DNA from: Botrytis cinerea B05.10
Lineage: Eukaryota; Ascomycota; Leotiomycetes; Helotiales; Sclerotiniaceae
Reading direction: 5' to 3'
Assembly: GCF_000143535.2 (NCBI RefSeq)
Contig: NC_037317.1
Span: 1 to 64,000, forward strand
Length of the DNA stretch: 64,000 nucleotides
Part shown: piece after piece, positions 22,004 to 33,669 of the stretch
Layout of the letters: the number at the start of each line of letters is the position of its first letter
How positions within the stretch are numbered: position 1 is the first letter of the stretch
Translations under genes and position numbers: made by a program
Notes under the pieces: generated by a model
The model's input: the letters and a program-made list of their open reading frames with translations, nothing else
What the model was told of the DNA's origin: nothing
Databases searched by the model: none

Positions 22004-23846
22004 ATGAAAATAACATCTTCGCTCAAGCTCTTGCAACTCTTCTTTACCCTGCTTGTTGTCAACGCATCTTTTAGCAATGCAATCGGGAGGCAAAATCAGA
22101 ATGAAACAATTTACAATCCTGCCATACCGGGCTGGCACAGCGATCCTAGCTGTGTTTTCGTTGCTGAGAAGGACAATACAACTTTCTGCACCTCGTCTAC
22201 ATTCCTTCTGACTCCAGGGTTGCCCATCCACGCTAGTAAGGACCTCAAGAATTGGAAACTTGCCAGCCACGCCATATCTCGGAAAAGTCAACTGCCCGAT
22301 TACGAAAATTCTCTTGCTCAAAGTGACGGCATCTGGGCTGCCACCATTAGGTATCACCAAGGGAATTTCTACATCATTACCATGTATCGCAACAACATTC
22401 AGAATCCACACAATACTATCTTGATATTCAAAACTACAGACCCTTATAGCGACAGTGCTTGGAGCGACCCCATTCGAAAAATTAGTGACTCCATTGATCC
22501 TGATATTTTTTGGGACCAGGATGGAACGACATATGTCGTTTCGGCTGGGGTCTCTCTTCAAACTATCGATCTGAAGACCGGCAATTTTAGTGAAGCACGC
22601 TCCATTTGGAATGGGACCACTGGTATGTTCCTTGAAGGGCCGCATATTTACAGAAAGGATGGATATTATTATCTTCTTGTTGCGGAGGGCGGTTCGGGCT
22701 TGAATCACTCTGTCACAATAGCTCGGTCAAAAAGCATCTACGGTCCATACGAGAGCAATCCGGCAAATCCTGTGTTGACTAACAAGGGCACCGAAGAATA
22801 TTTTCAGAACATTGGGCACGCTGACTTGTTTCACGACGCCCAAGGTCAGTGGTGGGCGGCAGCGTTGGGCTGGCGCTCAGGCCTCGAAGCTGTTACGTAT
22901 CCTATGGGTCGGGAAACTGTAATAACTCCAGTCACATGGAATGATGGGGAATTTCCGATATTCACACCTTTACGTGGAGTCCAAAGCGGATGGAGCGTTT
23001 CTGAATCAAAAGATGTCCCTGGAGACGGGTCAATCGTCACTGATCCTGATATTGTCGACTTCGGCAGCAACTCAACAATTCCACGCCACTTTGGTTACTG
23101 GCGCTGGCCAGATTTGCAGGCTTACAAGGTTTCCCCACCTGATCATCCTGGAACTCTTCAACTCATCCCATCAACTGCGAGTATTTCCGCCGGCGCCACT
23201 AACCTTACTGCTGGATTTGACATCGCAAATTACACGCTGATTATGCGCCTACAGACACATACGCTTTTTCAATACAGTGTAGATATCTCATATGCCCCCG
23301 AAGCTAAGGACGAAGAGACTGGCGTAACAGTTTTCCTAAACCAAGTCCAGAATATGGTTCTTGGAATCGTCATGTTACCTACCAACACAACCGGAAACTC
23401 AACCTTAAGAGATGTTTTGGCTCCTCATTTCCGTTTCATGGTCTCTGGACTTGGGAGTCTCGTAAAAGAGCTTCCACCGCCTGTCACTATTCCAGTCCCA
23501 GACTCATGGCTTCTAGCACCAATTCGACTGAGCATTTGTGCTGAGAATGATACGTATTACAAATTCTATGCTTCCTCTTCTTCTAGTCCAAATAACACTC
23601 TTATTGTCGGCCGCGCACCAGGCTCTATATTGAGTGGTGGTATGGGAGATTTTACTGGTATGTATCTCTAGTAAATGTGCGGTTAATTTGTGATTTCAAT
23701 TAATCTTTTCACTTGTAGGTTCTCTTGTGGGAGTATATGCGACAAGCAACGGTGGAAATGGAAGCGCTCCTGCATACGTTTCTAGATGGAGATACCAGGG
23801 CATTGCTCAAGAGGTTGACTTCGGACAGTTCATTCCTTCGATTTGA
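22004..23846 (+). CDS. Secreted GH43 beta-xylosidase/arabinofuranosidase-like glycosidase
   Basis: 593-residue extracellular glycoside hydrolase that probably trims xylan or arabinan side chains. It has two exons (22004-23657, 23719-23846) and a 61-base GT-AG intron near the 3' end. An upstream in-frame ATG at 21929 exists, but the one at 22004 follows CACC and opens a signal peptide (MKITSSLKLLQLFFTLLVVN). The five-bladed propeller signature residues of GH43 are present: base Asp47 in WHSDPSC, pKa-modulating Asp165 in SIDPDIFWDQDG, and acid Glu211 in EGPHIY. A C-terminal beta-sandwich (from about residue 370, RHFGYWRWPDL) is typical of two-domain GH43 enzymes. Many N-x-S/T sites fit secretion. 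The gene is intact and flanked by MITE and LTR debris. Exact substrate cannot be decided from the sequence. Confidence 0.93.
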
Positions 23847-24160
23847 ATATTAATTAACAAGCGGACATGATTGGAGGGAGTCCAGAGGTCCTAGAATGAC
23901 ACCCAGGCTCAAAGTGGGAATTCTTAGAATGTCGGAGAGATGTGGATCAAGTGAAGCTTGAAGAATACCTAAATGCGAAATCTGCTACTGGAGCGAGAGT
24001 TGGAGCCACATGTTCAGATTATTTGAACAGGCGTTGTAGGCGATAGAACTTTCACTAATCTGTGTTCTGGTTATTACAACAATACTTCTCTTTTTTCTTC
24101 TAAAAATACACACGTACATAATATAGATTTCAATATCAATAGAGATATTCTATGTAAAAC
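23847..24160. other. GH43 3' flank
   Basis: Normal composition at first, becoming AT-rich. No open frame or element recognised. Confidence 0.4.
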
Positions 24161-24162
24161 TC

Positions 24163-24228
24163 GTGTTTAATCTTACTATTATAGCTTATACATTAGTGAT
24201 TCTACAGCCTGTTACTAATCCATTGTAA
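24163..24228 (-). mobile_element. 5' fragment of the 614-bp LTR family
   Basis: Reverse complement reads TGTTACAATGGATTAGTAAC followed by AGGCTGTAGAATCACTAATG, matching the first ~65 bases of the solo LTR at 6541. It ends abruptly. It joins directly to a 38-base end of the 437-bp MITE family (24229-24266), so the LTR seems to have landed inside that MITE before truncation. Confidence 0.65.
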
Positions 24229-24266
24229 CAACTCGGTGATATGAGCTACTCAGTATTAAACTACGT
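24229..24266. mobile_element. One end of a 437-family MITE
   Basis: Reverse complement ACGTAGTTTAATACTGAGTA followed by GCTCATATCACCGAGT is the terminal inverted repeat of the MITE/1.85-kb families, with TA adjoining. The other end of the element was not found. Confidence 0.55.
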
Positions 24267-24269
24267 TAT

Positions 24270-24952
24270 TGTTACAACAGATTAGTAATAGATTATAGAA
24301 TCACTAACTTATAAACTATAATGATATTATAGACCTCAATGATTCAATTACAATATATCAAAGAACATTAAGTATTTAAAGGAGCCTTAGACATATATAG
24401 TATTAATTACAAAATACTCTAAAAATTTAAAACATAATTCTTAAAACAATAGATTCTAGAGAAAATAGAATACAATAAACAAAAAAGCTTCACTAGAATT
24501 AATAATATCCTAAAGAATTAGCCTCAGGATAAAAGAATAAACTAGAATATTAAAAGTTATAAATTAATATCCCGTAATAAACAATTTAGGAATAACAATA
24601 TTTCAAAAGTAATCGATTATTTTAGCTATTCAAATAAAACAAAGATCTATATAAAAAAATAGATTTTATTACAACATAAAACTTTATACTCAAAAACGAT
24701 TATTAATTTCATTATTATAATTACAAGAATTATAATTAATTACAACTTTATTAAATTTCTACTTGAAATCTAATCTAAATCATTTCGAAAGATCTTTAAA
24801 CACTTCTACTATTAGAAAGCATTCATCTGATTGAGTATATATAGTAGATCCATTATTTTAGATACATTTGGAATACTCCACGCTTTTATAGGTTAATGAG
24901 AAAGTGAATCACTCCTGATATCTACATAACCCTAAAAGCAGCTTCAATAACA
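24270..24952 (+). mobile_element. Solo LTR copy 2, RIP-mutated, carrying a nested LTR
   Basis: It begins TGTTACAACAG and ends TTCAATAACA, colinear with the 614-bp LTR at 6541 but with most C/G-rich segments turned to A/T. A perfect GTTAT duplication flanks it (24265-24269, 24953-24957). An unrelated 111-bp LTR interrupts it at 24810-24920 and accounts for most of the extra length. Confidence 0.88.
24810..24920 (-). mobile_element. 111-bp solo LTR nested in LTR copy 2
   Basis: On the minus strand it starts TATCAGGAGTGATTCACTTT and ends GCTTTCTAATA, exactly 111 bases like the other members. TCTAC flanks both sides (24805-24809, 24921-24925). The interrupted LTR sequence continues unbroken across the site when one TCTAC is removed. 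Confidence 0.88.
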
Positions 24953-25164
24953 GTTATATACTCTTATCAAATTAATTATTAAAAACCATTGTTTCTTTAA
25001 AAAATAAAAATAAAATAAAATATTATTTCAGATAAATAAAAATAAAATAACATAATGCTGATATCTTTTAGTTTATATATAATGTGAATATATACAAACA
25101 AAAATAAAATAATTTTCATTATTAATTCGAATTATAATTTAATAATTAGTTATTGAAATAAGAA

Positions 25165-25243
25165 TACTGAAAAAGGTCTAATTTTGATATATTTTTAAAT
25201 AGTCTATATGATGATATGACCTGTATGCTAATAAACTACATTA
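25165..25243. mobile_element. Right end of a 437-family MITE
   Basis: The last ~78 bases, through CTAATAAACTACAT and the adjoining TA, match the end of the MITE at 35247-35683, including the internal AAAAAGG..TAATTTTGATATATTT block. The left part is not recognisable. The miniature LTR element follows within ten bases. Confidence 0.55.
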
Positions 25244-25253
25244 GAGTAAGTAA

Positions 25254-25690
25254 TATTAGAAGTAATTCACTTTCCTATTGACTTACAAAAGCGTGAAGTA
25301 TTTCAAATACTTCTGGAATAGTAAATCTATTATATATACTCAATCAAATAATCGCTTTTTAATACTCACCTTTATTTTATATAAATCTATTTAATATATA
25401 TTAATTAGAAAGAAGCAAATAAATTTATAAATATAAGAATTCTATAAATATAAAATACTAAAAATATAATAATTGTAATTGAATCAATTATTAAAATTGA
25501 ATTCAAAATATAATTATTCTTATTTAAATTTATATAAATAAGAATCTCAAAATAAAATGCCCTTATATCTAAAATACAATATCAAAAATAATCCACTTTC
25601 TTATTAATCTACAAAAGTATAGAATATTCCAAATGCTTTTGAAATAGTGAATCTATTATATATACTCAATCAGATGATCGCTCCCTAACA
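25254..25690 (+). mobile_element. Complete 437-bp miniature LTR retrotransposon (TRIM-like)
   Basis: Two 111-base direct repeats (25254-25364 and 25580-25690) bracket a 215-base interior. The whole is flanked by a perfect AGTAA duplication (25249-25253, 25691-25695). Neither repeat alone is flanked by a duplication, so they are the two LTRs of one integration. The interior has no coding capacity. This is the architecture of terminal-repeat retrotransposons in miniature, known mainly from plants and reported in some fungi, which are mobilised by other elements. Primer-binding site and polypurine tract cannot be read after RIP. The two LTRs differ mostly by transitions. Confidence 0.88.
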
Positions 25691-25961
25691 AGTAATTATA
25701 TATAGTAAAATGAGATGAATTACTATATCGTAATAGTAAGATGAGGGGGATAGTTTAGAGTAGGGTATTCAAACTTCGGGAATTAATTTAGAAGATGGAA
25801 AAATCAATAATATTTTTAGGTCTACAAAAGTAAAGCTATGGATACTAGATATTGGTGGCACGTGACCTGAAAACCATGTGTTTTCACTCTCACAATATCT
25901 ATAATCTATAAAAAAAATACTACTATCTATTTAAACAATTTTATTATCTATTCTAGATATA

Positions 25962-27801
25962 ACGTAGTTTATTAGTAAGTGGGTTATATTAGTAAATAAA
26001 TCACTTTCACTTCAATTTACATTTTCAAAATTATATTATTTAATAATAATCGAATCAATTGATTAAAATTATAAAGATTCTAATAATCTAGGATTTATTA
26101 TATCATTTTAATAGGCTCTTATATTGTAATCTATCTTTTTATGTTTATTATAATATTAAATAAAAGATATTTCCCTATTGAATTTACACTCCTTTTAATA
26201 TTCATTATATTAAATTTAAATATTAATCTTTTATTAAAACAATATATTAAAAGTCTCTTATTCAATAAACATTTCTTTTTAATATAATTGGATTTTTTTC
26301 ATATATTGAGATTCATTTAATATTTCATTTTAATATTTCGTTTGCTATTTAAAAAATATAATTCTTTATATTTAAAAATATTTTTTTATAAACTAATCTT
26401 TTTATATTTTTAATTAAAACTAATATAATTTCAAATATAAATATAAAGGAGCTTATTTGATAATAAGTTATTCAAGAGTTTTAATTAAATTATAATAAGT
26501 TTAAGAGATTTATTAATTTAAATTGAAAAAGAAAGGAATAAATATATAAATTTGAATATCTAATCTCAAAAGTATAACTTTAAAATTAAATGATATTAAA
26601 CCTGTTTCTCAGAATTCTAATTTTATATTTTAAAAAATAATTAATTGCTTATATACAATTTTAAAAACTATAAAGAATTCAATCTTTAAAATATAAATAA
26701 TATATATTTTAATAAATCTATCAATTTGATTATTATATAAACATTTCAGATTATTAAAATAATCAATATTAAATAGTTGAATTAAATGATTTGAATATAA
26801 TAATAAATATAAATATATAATATTATTCTTTTTATAATATATTTGAAAAGCTATTGATTTATAACTTTTATATACATTTAATATTAATATTCAATATTTA
26901 TTCTTTTTTAAATTTCTAATATATTTATTAAAATATTTCAATTATTCTACTTCTATTTTATTATTTATTCATTTATTAAATATAAATTTAATAATTCAAT
27001 TTATAAAAAGATTTGTTTTAATATAATAATTAAAAAAATAAATTTGATTTCAAATTATTAAAAATAAAGAAGTATTTTTATCTTCTTTATTTCCATATAT
27101 TATTACTATAACCCATTCTCGATTATCTAATTATTTTAATTTACTTTTGTTATATCTTTCAGTATTAATAACAATTATTATTATATATATAATTTCTATT
27201 ATAAAATCTATTTTATCAAAATTATAAAAATCTCTAATTAAAATATTATATTTCATTTATATATTTACAATTAATCAAAACCACTTTTTAAAGAATTTAG
27301 AACTCTTATAAGAAGATTTTTGAAAATTATAAATATAATTAAAATATATCTTTAATTCAATTCAATACTTTATAAATTAATACATTCAAAGCTTTTTAAT
27401 ATATTTTATATCTTTCAATTTGAGAATATAATTTATTACATTTTTTATATTTTTAAATTTAAATAAAAAACCTTTCGGATTCATATTGATTATATATTTA
27501 GAAATGATATTTTCTTCTAATTCTAAAAGATTATAAGATTTAAATCGATATTCAAAACAAAGAATAAAATCTTTGATTCTATATTATAATATTGTATTCG
27601 GAATATTATATATCTTTATAGTTTTTTGAATACTTATTTTTTTATTTTTTTGAATAGCTTTAATAATAAAAAGTATATAAGCTTCTTGATTATTCGAATT
27701 TATTATAGATTATTAATAAAACGCATATTGAAAGAGAAGAGAATGAATTAAGGTGAAAGTGATTCATTCACTAATATAACCCATTCACTAATAAATCACA
27801 T
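25962..27801. mobile_element. 1.84-kb TIR element, copy 2
   Basis: Left end ACGTAGTTTATTAGTAAGTG and an inverted diverged right end, TA on both sides. It is colinear with copy 1 (13506-15358) over the full length, at shared landmarks such as ATTTAATAATTC and the AATTGAATTAAATGATTTGAA block. No frame survives. Confidence 0.8.
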
Positions 27802-27803
27802 TA

Positions 27804-28975
27804 TATAAAGAATTGATTCTTTTAATTAATCTTCAAGTTAATTTAACATATTATTACTTATTCTTGTTATTCCCTATATCACTGGCGGGAGGCAGGATCA
27901 GTAAGCGAGATTCACACTGTTGTAATATTGCTCGAGGTTCTATTGTGGTCACATGATCCCTATCCTGACACAAATGCTGGTTGAAATATCTTAGCAGGGA
28001 TTAACACAGTACCCCGCTCCGCTAGTGCTACCAAGACCCGAACATGAACGAAGAACTTTAAAGTAACATTTCGGACAGACACTATACTTCTTTTGCTCGT
28101 ATTGTCTCCGTATCTTGGAACGTGTACAACTTTATTATTTGCCAGGTCCATTATTATAGAAACTCAAAGAGAAAAACATAGCACTGTCATCTCCCTACGA
28201 ACCAAATACATTGAGAACTCCACTCTCGTCATATAAGCTAGTTGGTCATCTTTGCGATTGTTATCATTAATTAAAGCCATCAATTTTATATTCGATGTTG
28301 GAAAGATAGTATCTTTACCTTCTTAATTTATTTGGATCACTACGTTCAATTCCACATAGCTACTAACACATGCGGTCCAATGGCCTGCTCTCTTAATTGT
28401 GAACACTCAATCATCTTTCGCTGTAAAACTCCTGTCGAATTAGTAGGTTCAATTCTATACCAGTCAAAATGCTTGATTCTGGTAGGTTTTATAATATTAA
28501 GTGGGACCGAATTGTACGTTCGAAATGCGCAAAAGCGTAAATTCAAACTCGCGAAAGATTCTGAGGCATAGCCTGGACAGCCACTGATTGCCCCGGACTA
28601 AGTTTGAGTCATGCATATCTTCAATTAAAGCATGAACAGAACTCTTAGAGCTGCAACGAACAAAAACATCCAATAGCCCATCAAGAATCAATACCTCACT
28701 ACCATCAATGGTTTAATCCAAGAGAGAACACTTCAACCAAAGTTCTGCCACAGACGCCCCCGAAGTTCGATCGCCCCCATCTACGCGCCAAAATTAAATA
28801 ATATCTTCAAGTGCGCTCGAAACTCAAGGTCTCTCATTTACACTTTCTCATCTGCCCAGAGATACTTGTAACACCTCAATTTGTCAGACATCAGATCAAA
28901 TCAGGCTTGCCAAAACTGCATCTGTGAGCCTCATTTTTGCTGGCGCAGCTTGTGAGGTCGTCTAAGCTATCCAAC
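27804..28975. other. Intergenic, no supported gene
   Basis: Balanced composition from about 27880. A few frames of 60-80 codons on both strands resemble nothing known. The last few hundred bases are probably the promoter and 5' UTR of the glycosyltransferase. Confidence 0.5.
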
Positions 28976-31900
28976 ATGGAGGATGGAAAAGGTAAAGAGA
29001 AGCATGATTACAATAAGAATGCACAGGGACCACCAGATCATTACGGGGATAGCGAAGGAGTTATTGCCAATGGCAACTGGCACGAGGCCGACAACGCTTC
29101 AAACGCTTCACAAGACCTCGATTGGGAGAAGCCGCCCGCCTACGAGTTTCACGGGTCTGGTCCAAACATCAAGACAAGTGTTGTTGCTCAAGGTAAAGAG
29201 AAATTCTCTGTTTCAACATTTCCATTTATCTGAAAGGTTGGGAAACAATACTTATTACTAACTTTGACATTCCTTCAGATGATGGGAGAGTTGCCATAAA
29301 TTTCATTGCCACTGAGAAGATACCCATTCCAATTCCAACAGAGCCAAAGTCTTATACCCCACCCAATATAGCCAATTCCAAATCCCCGTTCTTGAACATC
29401 GTGATTCAAATCGTGGGTAGCAGAGGCGAGTTGTGTTTTTGTATCTATCATCATTCATATCCGTGGCTAAATCTTTATAGGCGACATTCAACCATTCATA
29501 GCTTTGGGAAATGCATTACGAACAGCAGGTCATCGCGTGAGAATTGCAACCCACGATGTCTTTCGAGATTTTGTCAAAGCAACCGGCTTAGAGTTTTTTC
29601 CTATTGGTGGAGACCCAGCATCCCTCATGGCCGTAGGTTAAATCTGTCTATGCCTATTCCTTCTCAACTGATATTTCACAGTACATGGTCAAAAATCCAG
29701 GAATAATCCCAAAGTTTGAAACAATCATGAGCGGCGAGATCCCACAGAAACGCAAGATGGTATATACCATGCTTGAGGGCTGTTGGAGATCCTGTATTGA
29801 ACCAGACTTGGAAACAAACATACCGTTCGTTGCGGAAGCAATAATCGCCAACCCACCAAGTTTTGCCCATATACATTGCGCAGAAGCTTTGGGTATTCCT
29901 CTGCACTTAATGTTCACGATGCCTTGGAGTCCCACAAGAGCATTTCCTCATCCTTTGGCCAATATTGAACGATCAGATGCAGATTTACGGACCACGAACT
30001 ACTTATCCTATGCGCTTGTGGAGATCATGACTTGGCAGGGGTAAGTCAATCTGACTAGGAACTGATGCCGGGAGGTGTTCTGATGAGTAATTAGACTTTC
30101 GGATGTTATAAACCTGTGGCGCAAAAAGTCATTGAGTCTCGAACGAATACCAATGACGACAGGCCCTCTACTTTGTGACACCCTTCAAATCCCTTTCACC
30201 TACTGTTGGTCACCTGCATTTGTCCCAAAACCAGCGGACTGGCCAAATTATCTAGGTAAGCCATACTTCTTTGTGGTTTTAAATGACTAACAAAATCAAG
30301 ACGTGTGCGGTTTCTTCTTCAGAGAAGAACCAGATTATACACCTGATTCAGAATTGGCAAATTTCTTGAGAGATGGTCCACCTCCCGTATATATTGGTTT
30401 CGGTAGCATTGTTATTGACAGCCCAGAGAAGTTGACCAATATTCTGATTAAGGCGGTTCGAGCTTGCGGAACAAGAGCGATTATCTCCCGTGGTTGGAGT
30501 AAGCTCGGTTCTGCCTTGGGCGAGCATGCCAACCCAGACATTCTTTTTCTAGGCGATTGCCCTCACGGTGAGATGGACATACAACCGTGCATTTGAAAAA
30601 CTTGAACTGACTAGCTCTCTTTAAGAATGGCTCTTCAAGCACGTATCTTGCGTTGTACATCATGGTGGTGCTGGGACTACAGCATGCGGTCTTCTCAACG
30701 GACGCCCGACAGCTATTGTGCCATTCTTTGGCGAGTAAGTTATATTCTGTCCTTTTTAAGTCTTTTTGAACCCCAAGATCTTTTCTTCCATGCTGGCGAA
30801 TGAAATACGAAGCTGATAATTGGTTCTGAGTAGCCAAGCATTCTGGGGGCAAATGATTGCCGCAGCAGGCGCGGGACCTCTTCCTCTCCACCACAATTCC
30901 CTTGACCATGAAAATCTCACTCAAGCAATTCAGTACTGTTTAACACCCGCGGCAATGAGTGCTGCCGCCGAAATTTCAGAGAGAATGAGACAAGAAAGTG
31001 GCGTTCAGAGAGCCGTCCAATCCTTCCACACAAATCTCCCAGTAGATGCCCTTCGCTGCGATATTCTTTCCAATCAAGCCGCTGTATGGCAATATAGTAG
31101 CAAGAGCAAGAAGGGTCCTAAAAGGTCCGCCAAGCTATCCGATGAAGCTGCTTTCATACTTGTAGAGCACAAGAAAATTGACCCAAAGCTTTTGAAGCTG
31201 TAAGCCTGATCTTCCACACGAAAACCTTCCATTCTAATCAAGCTTCTGTGCTAACAAAAAACAAGTTACCAACCCAAACCAGTGTCTATCGATAATTTAC
31301 GCTGGGATCCTGTATCGGCAGGAACCCATGTTCTTCTCAGCACTATGACCAACTTCACCCTCGGCTTTAGCGAGGTCTTCACCGGGCCTGCGAAAGCATT
31401 TCAAAGCAAAGAGAATGGCGGAGGTGGTAAAGAAGCAGCTAAGACTTTCGGAAAGGGATTTGGGAAGATGGTAGGCGTTCTTCCGAAAGCCACACTGGTA
31501 GACTTCCCGTTAGCTTTGACGGAGGGTCTGCATCATATGCCTAGGCTGTATGGTGAAGAAGTGAGGGATCATGGCAAGGTTAAGGATTGGAGAAGTGGTG
31601 GTATTGTAGCTGGGAAGGTAATTCTTATTCTTCTTTACTTTCCTTGGTATAGTATTTGACTCTTGGGAACTAACAATTTCTTCGCAGAATTTTGGCTACG
31701 GATTTATGGATGGCCTATCCGGCACAATCACCAAGCCATACAAAGGTGCGAAAGAAGGCGGTTGGGCCGGATTCGGAAAGGGGGTAGCGAAAGGAGCAAT
31801 GGGCTTAGTCACTGGACCTGGATCGGGGATGTTTGGTCTCTTTGCGTACCCGTTTCTAGGAATGTATAAATCCATTGCTACGTCTTCACTGTCGCCAACA

Positions 31901-32038
31901 GAGAAGAAAATTATACTGGCGAGGCAAGTGTATGGGAGCTATATGGCAACGGAGAGGGAGAGGATCAAAGAGGGTGGGAGCAGTGGGGAGGAGGTGAGGG
32001 TGCTGGTAGAATGGGAAAGGTTGAAAGTTGATGTGTGA
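28976..32038 (+). CDS. UDP-glycosyltransferase, sterol 3-beta-glucosyltransferase type
   Basis: Ten exons (28976-29192, 29279-29425, 29481-29632, 29682-30040, 30095-30255, 30301-30567, 30626-30734, 30834-31199, 31266-31617, 31688-32038) give 826 residues in frame. The GT28-type N-domain starts at about residue 112 with [18 protein letters not shown]. The UDP-sugar-binding region is [20 protein letters not shown] (about 444-463) followed by VPFFGDQAFWG. The C-terminal third ([11 protein letters not shown], then [20 protein letters not shown]) is the extension common in fungal Atg26-like proteins. There is no PH/GRAM region, unlike Atg26 itself. It would transfer glucose from UDP-glucose to a sterol or similar lipid. 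The second intron has a GC donor (GCGAGT). Another in-frame ATG lies at 28937; the chosen one is closer to the charged N-terminus seen in relatives. Confidence 0.92.
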
Positions 32039-32640
32039 GTTTGAGATTATGGGAAGAGAGCAGGAAAGTGGAGAGTGGGGACTTTTCATGCTTGTGTGGG
32101 CAGGTCAAGGCAGGGTACTGTGATATGGACGCTTGGATTACTTAGTGCAGTGATTGCCATTCTAGCAGTTGCTTTGATGAGTGGCAGGTTTTAGGCAAAG
32201 ATGAAAAGAAGGGAGGTGTTGGAAATTCAGTGACACCCACAGCTAGCTGTTAGAGAAATTTTGCATATCACCCAGTAATTCAATCAAGGATTCGTTGGTG
32301 TACACGGCGGTTGACTACACAATATTACTGTATCGAGACCAGGGGCTGGAATGGTATCTTAGTTCTAAGACAGCCTGTTTATAATGTGGACAATAGTATA
32401 CTATAATAAAACAAACATGCGTATTAGATCTTTAACATAATAGATATTGCATATCAATGAAATATCAACTCACCGTTATGAAAATTACTCAAATAAATAT
32501 TCATGAGGATATTCGACAAAAATGCAATGTAAATATCTAAAAAATACACAACAACCCTAAGCTATCAAATCATAGTCAAAGGATTAAAATTTAAAAAATT
32601 ATAAATTGAATTTTGAAAACAACCTCAAATTCGTATATTT
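32039..32640. other. Glycosyltransferase 3' flank
   Basis: No gene. AT content rises from about 32390. Nothing recognised. Confidence 0.4.
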
Positions 32641-32649
32641 CAGTTTACT

Positions 32650-33241
32650 GTATATTAATAAAAGATCTATATATATTTTATTAGTATTATAGGCCTCAGT
32701 GATTCAATTGTAGTATATTAAAGAACACTAGGTATCCAAGGAAAGCCTTAGATATATATATAAGTATTAGTTATAGTATATCCTAGAAACATAAAACACA
32801 GTTTTTAAAATAATAGATTTTAGAAAATATTAAATATAACTTTGCAAACTTTTTGTGAAATTATATTAATAATATTCTAAAAAATTGATTCTAAAATAAA
32901 AGATAAACTAGAATATTGAAAGATATGGAAATCGGTATTATATAATAGATTGTCTCATTAATTTTATCGATTATTTTTAATGGGATTAGTGGGATCTCAT
33001 TACCTCCATTATTTTTAGTGAATAGAATCGATGGAATAATAGAATATAAAGATTTATATAAGAGAATGAGTTTCTATTATATATAAAACTTTGTATTTAA
33101 AAATAATTATTATTTATTATTATAATTATAAAAATTGTAATCAATTATAATCTTATTGAATTCCTATTTGAAATCTAGTTTAAACTACTTCAAAAGATTT
33201 CTAGATACTTTTATATAATCCTAAAGGCAGCTTCTATAATG
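32650..33241 (+). mobile_element. LTR copy 3 of the 614-bp family, RIP-mutated
   Basis: From ATTATAGGCCTCAGTGATTC onward it is colinear with the LTR at 6541, keeping CCTAGAAACATA, AACTTTGCAAACTTTT and TATATAAGAGAATG. The GC-rich CCCAT/ATGGG segment has been largely converted to T/A. The first ~40 bases and both ends are degraded, and no duplication could be found. Confidence 0.75.
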
Positions 33242-33669
33242 TTATTATTTATAAAATGACTATTCTATTATTGATTAATGTACATATTAATATTGTAATA
33301 TATACAATAAAAATTTGTATGAGGATTTATATTAAATTTCTTTCTATTGAAAATATTAAGTTTGCTATTATGGGGCTTTGAAATCATGAATGATGTAAAT
33401 GTAAGGGTTCGCGAACAATTTTAATAGGAATTTCTTCCTAAAGCTCTTGCCAAGGGCCAATTTCAGTTCAAACTAAATGCGATCAATATTTCCAAGGGCC
33501 CTGAAACTGTTCAGGGAAGTCTTGATAGATTGAGAGCCGGAATTTCAGCGAAAAAACTTATTATCCAGATATAAAGCTATTGGCCAATCTTCTCACAATT
33601 ATTAAGTACGCACTTATACCAATTTATGTATTCATTTCAGAGGTCGCAGCCAATCCTTCACTTCATATA

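Noticed and set aside
21848..22708. 286-codon minus-strand frame
   Set aside because: Antisense shadow of the GH43 gene, whose catalytic residues are all in place on the plus strand.
25254..25364. Reading the two 111-bp repeats at 25254 and 25580 as independent solo insertions
   Set aside because: Neither has its own duplication; the AGTAA pair matches only across the whole 437-bp unit.
30481..30924. 147-codon minus-strand frame
   Set aside because: Antisense to glycosyltransferase exons and introns; no similarity.
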